Of a DNA stretch of 5,244 bases, positions 1 through 5,244 are shown one piece after another. A model generated the notes under the pieces. It had not been told where the DNA came from. It did not search any database and saw only the letters and a program-made list of their open reading frames with translations. This stretch comes from CALARM01 sp040217695 (GTDB lineage: Bacteria > Vulcanimicrobiota > SpSt-956 > JAKJGF01), in assembly GCA_040217695.1 (NCBI GenBank), contig JBEHWO010000462.1, positions 1-5,244 of the forward strand. Reading direction: 5' to 3'. Made by a program: the position numbers and the translations under genes. Positions within the stretch are counted from its first letter, which is position 1, and each line of letters starts with the position of its first letter.

Positions 1-689
1 CATTCTTTCATATCGTCAACAAGGGAAATAGTTTCCGGTAATAAATCATATTCTCGTTTATCAGTATATTCAGAAATATTAAGGGTAATTTTTTGTAAAT
101 AAGTCACTGCTTCTGTCAGCTTTTTTGGTAAAGGCTCTACCTGCTTGTATATATATAACTGACCTTCCAGTGATTCATTTATAAACTCGAGATTATTCAG
201 TCCTGTTTCCATTAATCTCAGAGCCCTCTCAAGGTCTTTTTTCCCCTGACCTGTTTCTATGTCAGAAAGACCTGCTATAGATTTCAGAGATTCTCCTGTA
301 AGAAAAATCCCTTCATTGATGCAATCCTGGGCAGTCTGAAAACGGGATGTAAATTTCTCTACAATCTCTCCCGATCTCTCCTGCGGAGATTCTTCTCCTA
401 TACTGGCAAGTTTTTCTACCATATCTTCTACATTTGAGAATTTATCTTCCATATCTTTATGAGTTTCATCTATTAAATCCCTGGCAACATTAATAAAATC
501 TTTAAATCTTTCTTCTATCTTTTCCTGGGTAGTTCCATGAGTAACAAGATTATCTGCCATTTCTTTTAGCATTTTCACCGGAAATCTATATTTACTTTTT
601 ATATCTTCCTGTATCTGTTCTCCGCACCTGGAACAGAAGAATTTACCGTCTCTGTTTTCATGATTGCATTTTTTACAAATAATAGGCAC
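1..689 (-). CDS. Zinc-ribbon helical protein, partial (C-terminus beyond window)
   Basis: The reading frame stays open for 229 codons from a GTG at 689 down to the left edge, so the C-terminus is missing. The protein opens with a short zinc ribbon, C5-x2-C8 and C19-x2-C22 (ICKKCNH ... FCSRCGEQ), and the rest is charged, helix-rich sequence with no signal peptide or membrane segment, so it is probably cytoplasmic. Residues about 55-95 have heptad-like spacing that could form a coiled coil. Residues about 150-176 (KKDLERALRLMETGLNNLEF and on) resemble a motif seen twice in the ribbon protein at 2946-4235. An upstream in-frame TAA and the lack of any ATG nearby make GTG the only reasonable start, served by an AGGAGG about 13 bases away. 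It follows the acetyltransferase gene by 20 bases and is probably co-transcribed with it. I do not recognise a named family; an adaptor or scaffold role is inference. Confidence 0.85.
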   Translation of the reverse strand, partial: MPIICKKCNHENRDGKFFCSRCGEQIQEDIKSKYRFPVKMLKEMADNLVTHGTTQEKIEERFKDFINVARDLIDETHKDMEDKFSNVEDMVEKLASIGEESPQERSGEIVEKFTSRFQTAQDCINEGIFLTGESLKSIAGLSDIETGQGKKDLERALRLMETGLNNLEFINESLEGQLYIYKQVEPLPKKLTEAVTYLQKITLNISEYTDKREYDLLPETISLVDDMKE

Positions 690-702
690 TTTTTTTAAGA
701 AA

Positions 703-710
703 CCTCCTTT
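703..710 (-). promoter_or_regulatory. Shine-Dalgarno site overlapping upstream stop
   Basis: On the minus strand AAAGGAGG starts on the last base of the TAA stop of the acetyltransferase gene and serves the GTG at 689. The gap of about 13 bases is longer than usual. Placing the ribosome site on the upstream stop is typical of translationally coupled genes in one operon. Confidence 0.7.
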
Positions 711-1228
711 TATTTATCATTCCGGCCATTTACCGGTTCAAGTCTCATCCATACGAGATCTCTTTTTGTATCCTCTGCATAAAACGGATAATCACATACT
801 ATTTCATAACCGAGCTTTACCAGAACATTATTATGTTCTTTCAGAAACGTGCAGGTCTCAGGAGTCGCAAGTGTTTCTATGGCAAAATTACCGAGTTTCT
901 TCCTGGCAAGTTCCTGTACAAAAGCTTTTATTAATAAAAAAAGATTATCTCTGTATTCCGGCGCTATAGCCAGATCATCTACTTCTATTACCGGTTCGTC
1001 ACTGTTTTCCTGGTATGATGAGCCAAGATGGGCTGCCATATAACCGGCCAGAGCCGATTTATCGGTTAATCCCCAGGAAAAATTACAGTTGCTCTTTTCC
1101 ATCTGCTGAAAATTTCTGGTCCAGACAGAAGCGGAAAAACGAAGCTCAGGAGGATGCACTCTGTTTTCTAACTGCATTATCTGGTTTATATGCTGCCTGG
1201 TAAGTTTTACAGTCTGCAAATCTATCAC
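710..1228 (-). CDS. GNAT-like N-acetyltransferase
   Basis: A complete 172-residue protein, about the usual length for a single GNAT domain. Members of the fold move an acetyl group from acetyl-CoA to an amine; the substrate here cannot be told. The assignment rests on overall layout: an N-terminal helix pair (residues 10-45), a strand with LAGYMAAHLG (60-69), the central strand IEVDDLAIAPEYR (81-93), a helix (95-111), the strand GNFAIETLA (113-121), and a closing segment LGYEIVCDYPFY ... DLVWMRLEP typical of GNAT C-termini. The acetyl-CoA pyrophosphate loop, normally R/Q-x-x-G-x-G/A, reads R93-D-N-L-F-L without glycines, so cofactor binding may be altered. The start is GTG, with GGGA a few bases upstream; the only nearby ATG (1236) is out of frame. 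It is the first gene of the leftward unit. Loss of activity or a diverged substrate are both possible. Confidence 0.82.
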   Translation of the reverse strand: MIDLQTVKLTRQHINQIMQLENRVHPPELRFSASVWTRNFQQMEKSNCNFSWGLTDKSALAGYMAAHLGSSYQENSDEPVIEVDDLAIAPEYRDNLFLLIKAFVQELARKKLGNFAIETLATPETCTFLKEHNNVLVKLGYEIVCDYPFYAEDTKRDLVWMRLEPVNGRNDK

Positions 1229-1266
1229 TCTCTTCCCAAATAAATCATTGTATTTATTTATGATAA

Positions 1267-1295
1267 ATTATAGTTACGTTCATAACTTATCAGAA
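1267..1295 (-). promoter_or_regulatory. Possible promoter of leftward unit
   Basis: On the minus strand a perfect TATAAT (1272 to 1267) lies about 39 bases before the GTG start of the acetyltransferase gene. The sequence at a 17-base spacing (TTCTGA, 1295-1290) is a poor -35, so the promoter would be weak or depend on an activator. The -10 sits at the outer edge of the left arm of the symmetrical repeat element. Confidence 0.4.
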
Positions 1296-1306
1296 ATTAA
1301 GTGTTT

Positions 1307-1341
1307 CGTGACGCGTGACGCGTGACGCGTGACGCGTCACG
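1307..1341. repeat. Tandem heptamer array CGTGACG x4 plus one inverted unit
   Basis: Four exact tandem copies of CGTGACG (1307-1313, 1314-1320, 1321-1327, 1328-1334) are followed by its reverse complement CGTCACG (1335-1341). The last two units form a perfect 14-bp palindrome. Every junction makes ACGCGT, giving four copies at a 7-base period. The array is strikingly GC-rich in AT-rich surroundings. It resembles the short tandem heptamer repeats known from some bacterial genomes, but I cannot assign it to a named family. Confidence 0.92.
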
Positions 1342-1569
1342 GGAGGATTATCTGTAATTTGTTATGAACTACACTATATTTAGATAAACCGCCTATACTT
1401 AATTTTTATATAAAGCTTTATTTTATGCCATTAAAAATGACAATTCCTATACCTTAACCTTTAAAATTTTTAAATTTATAAGGGGTATTATAATATACCG
1501 ACAACATTCAAAAAAGTAAATAGAGAAGTATTGGAAAAAAATTAAGAATGTAAGATAGTTTGTTTAAAC

Positions 1570-1601
1570 TTACCATGTAATAAGGCTTTACCGGGTAATA
1601 A
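1570..1601. promoter_or_regulatory. Paired direct repeats, possible operator
   Basis: TTACCATGTAATAA (1570-1583) and TTACCGGGTAATAA (1588-1601) match at 12 of 14 positions and lie 18 bases apart, centre to centre. The core of the second, TTACC-G-GGTAA, is a perfect dyad around one base, and the first is a near dyad. Such paired dyads are typical binding sites for dimeric regulators. They lie about 75-105 bases upstream of the -35 box of the rightward promoter, a position that would suit an activator. No regulator gene is visible in the window. Confidence 0.4.
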
Positions 1602-1609
1602 AATCATTT

Positions 1610-1638
1610 CTCCTGCCACGCGTTACGCGTAGCGAGAG
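1610..1638. repeat. 29-bp dyad with two ACGCGT cores
   Basis: The segment is nearly its own reverse complement around base 1624: 11 of 14 position pairs are complementary, including a perfect ACGCGT-T-ACGCGT centre and the outer CTC/GAG. The ACGCGT cores are again 7 bases apart, as in the array at 1307-1341, so the two are probably related. It could form a hairpin or bind a protein. It stands about 40 bases upstream of the -35 box of the rightward promoter. Confidence 0.75.
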
Positions 1639-1675
1639 TTTATATGTATTATTTATGTTCACGTCACTAATATTT

Positions 1676-1704
1676 TTGCCAATAAAAGTTACAGGTGATA
1701 TAAT
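1676..1704 (+). promoter_or_regulatory. Sigma-70-type promoter with extended -10
   Basis: TTGCCA (1676-1681) and a perfect TATAAT (1699-1704) are separated by 17 bases, and TG one base before the -10 (1696-1697) makes it an extended -10. Transcription would begin near 1711, just ahead of the ribosome site AGGCGG (1724-1729) and the ATG at 1735. This is the best promoter in the window. Confidence 0.75.
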
Positions 1705-1734
1705 AGAATAATATTTTCAGGAAAGGCGGATAAT

Positions 1735-2772
1735 ATGTTTAAGAAAGTTAAAGAATATATAAGAGACATCAATAATATTATAAATGACGGCAGAGGAAAC
1801 AATAAATACTGTGAAGAAATGAATAATTACAACAGATATACTGAACATATCAGAGAAAATTATGTGAAGAAATTAAAATTTATAGAAGAGGAAATGCCTG
1901 TACTGAAAGAAAAATACATGGAATCTCTCTTCGGAAGGGCATCTGAAGGTACAGGTTATAAAGGAGAAAGACCGTCTGAAATAAAAAAAAGGATTGAAGA
2001 TTACGAAAAACTATCAGGGCCTGAATGTGCAAAGGTTCTGCTTGGAAGCCTTGAAGCTACAAAAGAATTTATGAAATATCTCTTTTATCAGGAAGAGCTG
2101 ACCTTTGATTTTACCAGTTTTGAAGGGAGGCCATCACTTAAAGCCGAATGGGGACAGGCTTACTGCAATGAAGCTTCCTGTATTAAAAGGGTTAAACTCT
2201 TATTGCGTGATTTTACGGATGATAAGAGTAAAATTTTATTTCTCGGAGATGATGACCTTACCTGTCTGGTCTTAAAGTCTATGAGTAATTTTGAAGTACA
2301 TGTGATTGATATAGATGAGGAACTGCTGAACTTTATAAAGAAAAAAAACGCCGCTATTCATACAAAAACGATAGACCTTAACAAAAAAATTCCTGAAGAT
2401 ATGGCAGGTTACTTTGATGCAGTATGTCTGCATCCCTATTTAAACCTGGACGGAATAAAAATGTTCCTGAAAGGTGCCGTAGATTGTCTTAAAAAACATA
2501 AAAACAGCCGGATATATATGACATCATGGCCTGTTGCTCTCTCAGATGCAGAATATGTAACATTACAGAAAACAATTATTGATTCAGAATTAATATTCCG
2601 CGAGATTATAACAAATTTCGACTGTTACGATCTTTCCGATTGGTACAGTGATATGGATAATCCTTTAAATATTTCGGCTATAGGTGAGATTATGGGTGAA
2701 CCTCTTGTGAAGAAACTGGCCGATCTACCGGCCATAACGCCTGCAATGTACATTCTCTCACAGGCTCTTTGA
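1735..2772 (+). CDS. BpsA-like protein (branched-chain polyamine synthase family)
   Basis: A 345-residue protein whose second half matches the BpsA/DUF43 family as I know it. BpsA adds aminopropyl groups from decarboxylated S-adenosylmethionine to spermidine, giving N4-branched polyamines. The supporting segments, in order, are WGQAYCNEASCIKRV (139-153, family pattern Q-x-Y-x-x-x-x-x-x-x-R), ILFLGDDDLTCLVLKSM (167-183), VHVIDIDEELLNFI (188-201), FDAVCLHPYLNLDGIKMFLKG (227-247) and a C-terminal part with the FDCY segment at 295. The Asp-Pro-Pro motif expected where L232-H-P-Y235 stands is altered, which raises doubt about the usual catalysis. The first 130 residues are charged and helical, unlike the winged-helix start of archaeal members. 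The ATG has AGGCGG five bases upstream and an extended -10 promoter. Family membership is fairly secure; a synthase function is not. Confidence 0.85.
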   Translation: MFKKVKEYIRDINNIINDGRGNNKYCEEMNNYNRYTEHIRENYVKKLKFIEEEMPVLKEKYMESLFGRASEGTGYKGERPSEIKKRIEDYEKLSGPECAKVLLGSLEATKEFMKYLFYQEELTFDFTSFEGRPSLKAEWGQAYCNEASCIKRVKLLLRDFTDDKSKILFLGDDDLTCLVLKSMSNFEVHVIDIDEELLNFIKKKNAAIHTKTIDLNKKIPEDMAGYFDAVCLHPYLNLDGIKMFLKGAVDCLKKHKNSRIYMTSWPVALSDAEYVTLQKTIIDSELIFREIITNFDCYDLSDWYSDMDNPLNISAIGEIMGEPLVKKLADLPAITPAMYILSQAL

Positions 2773-2801
2773 GATGAATTGTGCCGAAGCCATAATATTT
2801 C

Positions 2802-2827
2802 CCGGTTCTTCTACGGAACCGGATTTT
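2802..2827 (+). terminator. Hairpin with short T-run, possible weak terminator
   Basis: A perfect 7-bp stem, CCGGTTC (2802-2808) pairing with GAACCGG (2816-2822), with a 7-base loop, is followed by A and four Ts. It lies 30 bases after the stop of the BpsA-like gene. The T-run is short, so it may only attenuate transcription into the next genes, or act in RNA processing. Confidence 0.45.
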
Positions 2828-2933
2828 CATGGGCGATGTGAGTCTTACCGATCTGAGCATGATTATAGATTTTTCGGAAGAGTCTCACCACTGGAAGGTA
2901 TTTGATGACTTTTCGGATAGGCTCTAAATAGAA

Positions 2934-2948
2934 AGAGGTATATGTTTG
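2934..2948 (+). promoter_or_regulatory. Shine-Dalgarno and TTG start of ribbon-helical gene
   Basis: AGAGGT (2934-2939) stands six bases before TTG (2946-2948), the proper distance. An ATG at 2942 is only two bases from this site and, in another frame, stops after 27 codons. The TTG is therefore the probable start of the long frame, which has no other in-frame ATG near its beginning. Confidence 0.65.
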
Positions 2949-4235
2949 GAAAAAGAATTTTATACGGAAGAAATTCCTTTTACAGAGTCGATATATATAA
3001 ATACACTGATAAAACTGGCCTGTGATGTAATAGAAAATAAAAAAAATATAAGAGAATTAAAAGAATTATGTAACATTCTGGAATGTCTCTGCAAAAAATT
3101 AATAGTCCTCCATGAAAATCTATTTCATATCCCCCCGGAAGAACCGGTAAAAGAATTTTTAGAGCAATTCTATAAAATAATTCAGGAAATAAATAAATAC
3201 AGTGAACACAAAAATAATGTAATCTTAAGAGAAGATATAAAGAATATAATAGCTGTTACGAAAACATTATTCGAATCGTTAAACAAATTAAAAGAAAAAC
3301 CACTGCCGGTATATTCAAAATCGCCTCTTCTGAATGAACTTATAATTGCGGCAGAAGAAATAATAAATGAAATTCCAGGAGAAAAATTAACTTCAGCCAT
3401 GGAAGCTCCTGAAAAAGAAGGAGTAAAAAAATTTTCAAGTAAAAACATTTCTTCCGAAAAAAGACTGGAAGAAAAGATAAATTTTCTCATTGAGTTCACA
3501 GAGGCAACAGAAAGACAGATCTGTTCACTGGATTGTGATACTGTAACACTTGTAAAGGAATATCCGGTGATCAGAGAAAATCTGTCTATCTTCAAAGAGG
3601 GCCTTGAAGAAACAGGCCTCTATTTTCAGGACAGACAAAAAGAACATATAGAAAAAGGTATACACATGGCAGCAGGGGCCGCTGAAAACCTTTTTTGCTC
3701 TCTCGGTCTGTTATATGAAGCCTCCGATATTATAACAAAAATAATATGTCTGAAATGCGGTCATAAAAACAGCTCTCATGGCTCTTACTGTGCCATGTGC
3801 CGCACATTATTGCCGGGCGCAGTGCCGTCAGATGAAAAGTATGAAATAAAAAATTTCGAGTATATAATCACCGATAATTTCAATAATCTTCTTGAAGGTG
3901 CAAGAAAGATAGAATACGGAGAGATAAGTGACAGTGAATTTATCGACATACTGGATTCTATGGAAGAAAAACTGGCTCACAGCAGGTTTAATTTTAATTT
4001 AATTCAAAATAAAAACGGAATAATCGATGAGATATTCTTATATGTCGAAGAATATCTAAAAAATATAGAAAATGGTATAAAACAAATGAGACTTTACAAA
4101 GAAAAACCTGAATATCTTGATAAAGGGCTGGGGGCAGTATTTGAAGCTTCTAAAATTCTTAATGAGATACAATTACTTGCCATAGAAGCAGAAAGAGAAA
4201 TAACAGCAAGAAAGGGAAAGATTTATCACGTTTAA
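2946..4235 (+). CDS. Helical protein with central zinc ribbon
   Basis: A 429-residue charged, Lys/Glu/Ile-rich protein predicted by eye to be almost entirely helical, without signal peptide or membrane segment. A zinc ribbon lies in the middle, C268-x2-C271 and C282-x2-C285 (ICLKCGH ... YCAMCRTLLPG), dividing two helical halves. Residues about 145-175 look like a flexible linker rich in Ser, Lys and Glu. A motif recurs in both halves: KEHIEKGIHMAAGAAENL (232-249) and PEYLDKGLGAVFEASKIL (388-405); a similar segment occurs in the ribbon protein on the minus strand (1-689). The gene lies 62 bases before the zinc-ribbon kinase on the same strand, so a role as its partner, scaffold or substrate is plausible but inferred. 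I recognise no named family. It starts with TTG, and its stop is immediately followed by AGGAGG. Confidence 0.88.
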   Translation: MEKEFYTEEIPFTESIYINTLIKLACDVIENKKNIRELKELCNILECLCKKLIVLHENLFHIPPEEPVKEFLEQFYKIIQEINKYSEHKNNVILREDIKNIIAVTKTLFESLNKLKEKPLPVYSKSPLLNELIIAAEEIINEIPGEKLTSAMEAPEKEGVKKFSSKNISSEKRLEEKINFLIEFTEATERQICSLDCDTVTLVKEYPVIRENLSIFKEGLEETGLYFQDRQKEHIEKGIHMAAGAAENLFCSLGLLYEASDIITKIICLKCGHKNSSHGSYCAMCRTLLPGAVPSDEKYEIKNFEYIITDNFNNLLEGARKIEYGEISDSEFIDILDSMEEKLAHSRFNFNLIQNKNGIIDEIFLYVEEYLKNIENGIKQMRLYKEKPEYLDKGLGAVFEASKILNEIQLLAIEAEREITARKGKIYHV

Positions 4236-4241
4236 AGGAGG
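4236..4241 (+). other. Orphan Shine-Dalgarno sequence
   Basis: A perfect AGGAGG directly follows the TAA of the upstream gene, yet no ATG, GTG or TTG lies at a usable distance. The kinase uses its own GGAAGG some 45 bases further on. It may be chance, the remnant of a lost start, or a ribosome standby site. Confidence 0.5.
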
Positions 4242-4282
4242 AAATAATTTCTGTAATTAGAATTTATATTTAGAATCGTAAC

Positions 4283-4288
4283 GGAAGG
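4283..4288 (+). promoter_or_regulatory. Ribosome binding site of kinase gene
   Basis: GGAAGG lies nine bases before ATG 4298. An in-frame TTG at 4289 touches this site and so is too close to be used, which fixes the start at the ATG, right before the first zinc-ribbon cysteine. Confidence 0.7.
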
Positions 4289-4297
4289 TTGAACAAT

Positions 4298-5244
4298 ATG
4301 TACTGTCCAGAATGTTACAGTGAAATGCCGGATGATAATCTTATATGTGAGCACTGCGGATGTCCTTCGGAAAACAAAGGAATAAAAGAAAAAAAAGTCC
4401 TGAAGGAAAGATATGAAATAATTTCATCTCTTGCTACGGGAGGAATGGGTGAAATATATATGGCCTATGATTTGCGATTAAAAAGGCCATGTGTTGTTAA
4501 AGGGCATTATAAAAAAGGTCTTGAAAAATTACCCCATAATATAAGAGAACAGATTGTAAAACCCTTCGAAAAAGAAGCTGAAATGCTCGCCAACCTCAGA
4601 CATGCCAGCCTTCCCTGCGTAACAGATTATTTTATAGAGAAAGATACCTGTTATATAATAATGGACTATATAGAAGGGAATGACCTTGAAGTAATACTCT
4701 CGGAAGCAGAAGAGAAAGGATTATCGGAAAAACAGGTCATAGAATGGGCAGTACAGATATGCAGAATACTGGAATATTTACACGGTCAGAAGCCTCCTCT
4801 TATCCATGGCGATATTAAACCTGCCAATATTATAATAAGAGAATCTGACGGATGGCTTGTACTTGTAGATTTTGGCAGTGCATCTTTTTCCACTCTTAAA
4901 CCTGATAAAAAGGAAGTTTACGGTACAGACGGCTACGCTGCGCCGGAACAATATTTAGGGGTTCAGGAAGTGAGAAGCGATATTTATTCTCTTGGCTGCA
5001 CCATGTATGAACTGCTGACAGGAGCTCTGGGCGAGGAAAACTTCATATTTACCCCTCCCGGAAAAATAGTTCCCCACATATCGTCAGACCTGGAAATTAT
5101 TATAATGAAATGCCTGGAATTTAATATAAATAACAGATTTACCAGTGCAAAAGAATTAAAAGAAAATCTGCTCGCTTCATACAGCAGAAACTTCGGCAGG
5201 AAAAGTAAAGTTGTTCCGGAAGAAGAAAAAAAGGATTCGACTGC
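4298..5244 (+). CDS. Zinc-ribbon Ser/Thr protein kinase (Hanks type), partial
   Basis: The frame is open for 315 codons to the right edge; the C-terminus is missing. A zinc ribbon (C3-x2-C6, C17-x2-C20) precedes a nearly complete protein kinase domain at about residues 39-295 that transfers phosphate from ATP to Ser/Thr. Visible motifs are the nucleotide loop LATGGMGEIY (45-54), the ATP lysine K68, the helix-C glutamate E93, the catalytic loop HGDIKPAN (H170, D172, K174, N177), DFG (191-193), APE (215-217), SDIYSLG (227-233) and R280. Catalytic residues are intact, so activity is expected. Two variations stand out: Gly replaces Arg in the usual HRD, making it a non-RD kinase, and Ala stands for the first glycine of the loop. 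After residue 295 a charged linker begins; membrane or sensor domains may follow outside the window. It is probably co-transcribed with the ribbon-helical gene 62 bases upstream. Confidence 0.96.
   Translation, partial: MYCPECYSEMPDDNLICEHCGCPSENKGIKEKKVLKERYEIISSLATGGMGEIYMAYDLRLKRPCVVKGHYKKGLEKLPHNIREQIVKPFEKEAEMLANLRHASLPCVTDYFIEKDTCYIIMDYIEGNDLEVILSEAEEKGLSEKQVIEWAVQICRILEYLHGQKPPLIHGDIKPANIIIRESDGWLVLVDFGSASFSTLKPDKKEVYGTDGYAAPEQYLGVQEVRSDIYSLGCTMYELLTGALGEENFIFTPPGKIVPHISSDLEIIIMKCLEFNINNRFTSAKELKENLLASYSRNFGRKSKVVPEEEKKDST

Larger units (their letters stand above)
1262..1388. repeat. Symmetrical element: inverted arms around heptamer array
   Basis: Two imperfect inverted arms (about 1262-1299 and 1348-1388) flank a GC-rich core. 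Read outward, both arms contain TCTG, then the exact 9-mer GTTATGAAC (1286-1278 on minus, 1361-1369 on plus), then ACTATA followed by TTTA. Each arm therefore ends in a -10-like box pointing outward: TATAAT to the left and TATATT to the right. The whole is nearly centred on the heptamer array. It could be a small non-autonomous mobile or REP-like element, or a two-way operator. No target-site duplication was established. Confidence 0.6.
1229..1734. other. Divergent intergenic region, no protein gene
   Basis: This stretch of 506 bases separates the two diverging units. It is very AT-rich apart from two GC-rich islands (1307-1341 and 1610-1638). It holds a symmetrical repeat element, a palindrome ATAAAGCTTTAT (1410-1421), a TATAAT framed by GGTAT and ATACC (1484-1499), a pair of 14-bp direct repeats (1570-1601), a 29-bp dyad, and the promoter for the rightward unit. 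Short frames exist, but none has a convincing start and length. No tRNA or rRNA was seen. Confidence 0.8.

Noticed and set aside
664..1203. Plus-strand frames opposite the acetyltransferase gene and the start of the ribbon gene (664-969, 849-1043, 1015-1203)
   Set aside because: They are antisense shadows with no ribosome site and no sensible domain; the minus-strand frames have clear family features.
1540..1608. 21-codon minus-strand frame beginning with ATG at about 1606, preceded by AGGAG
   Set aside because: AGGAG is too near the ATG, the frame is very short, and it reads through the operator-like repeats, so it is probably chance.
1307..1638. CRISPR array or origin iterons
   Set aside because: The repeats are only 7 bases long with no spacers, and no replication or Cas gene is visible, so neither call can be supported.
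2770..2841. Readthrough of the TGA ending the BpsA-like gene
   Set aside because: The frame meets further TGA codons within about 25 codons, and the window uses TGG normally for Trp, so there is no sign of recoding.
2774..2905. 43-codon frame starting one base after the stop of the BpsA-like gene
   Set aside because: The position would suit coupling, but the ribosome site is weak, the frame overlaps a more protein-like frame, and the composition shows no domain.
2902..2930. Possible promoter TTGATG with TAAATA before the ribbon-helical gene
   Set aside because: The -10 is poor and transcription would begin inside the ribosome binding site of the TTG start.
3182..3595. 137-codon minus-strand frame inside the ribbon-helical gene
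   Set aside because: Ser/Phe/Ile-rich composition typical of the antisense of a Lys/Glu-rich helical gene; no ribosome site or known motif.

Overview
AT-rich bacterial DNA (coding regions rich in AAA, GAA, ATA and AGA codons, with good Shine-Dalgarno sites and several GTG/TTG starts). Two transcription units diverge from a regulatory-looking intergenic region of about 500 bases. The host cannot be named from the sequence. The combination of zinc-ribbon proteins, a zinc-ribbon Hanks-type kinase and GC-rich heptamer repeats in an AT-rich background would fit one of the poorly cultured deep-branching bacterial lineages, but that is inference only.

Left unit, minus strand: a GNAT-like acetyltransferase (710-1228, GTG start) is followed after 20 bases by a protein with an N-terminal zinc ribbon and a long all-helical body (start at 689, GTG). 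The second gene runs off the left edge of the window.

Middle, 1229-1734, no gene: a symmetrical element (about 1262-1388) has imperfect inverted arms around a GC-rich array of 7-bp units, four direct and one inverted. Further right are two near-identical 14-bp direct repeats (1570-1601), a 29-bp dyad built on the same ACGCGT core (1610-1638), and a strong extended -10 promoter (1676-1704) that drives the right unit.

Right unit, plus strand: a BpsA-like protein (1735-2772) related to branched-chain polyamine synthase, with the GDDD motif kept and the Asp-Pro-Pro active-site motif altered. A 173-base gap with a hairpin follows. Next come a 429-residue helical protein with a zinc ribbon in its middle (2946-4235, TTG start) and a Ser/Thr protein kinase with an N-terminal zinc ribbon (4298 to the right edge).

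Three of the five genes carry a short CxxC-CxxC zinc ribbon. The two non-kinase ribbon proteins share a recurring helical motif, which suggests one family of scaffold or adaptor proteins working with the kinase. How the BpsA-like protein and the acetyltransferase fit in is not clear. The most unusual items are the degenerate BpsA-like enzyme, the ribbon-helical family next to the kinase, and the heptamer/dyad architecture of the divergent intergenic region.
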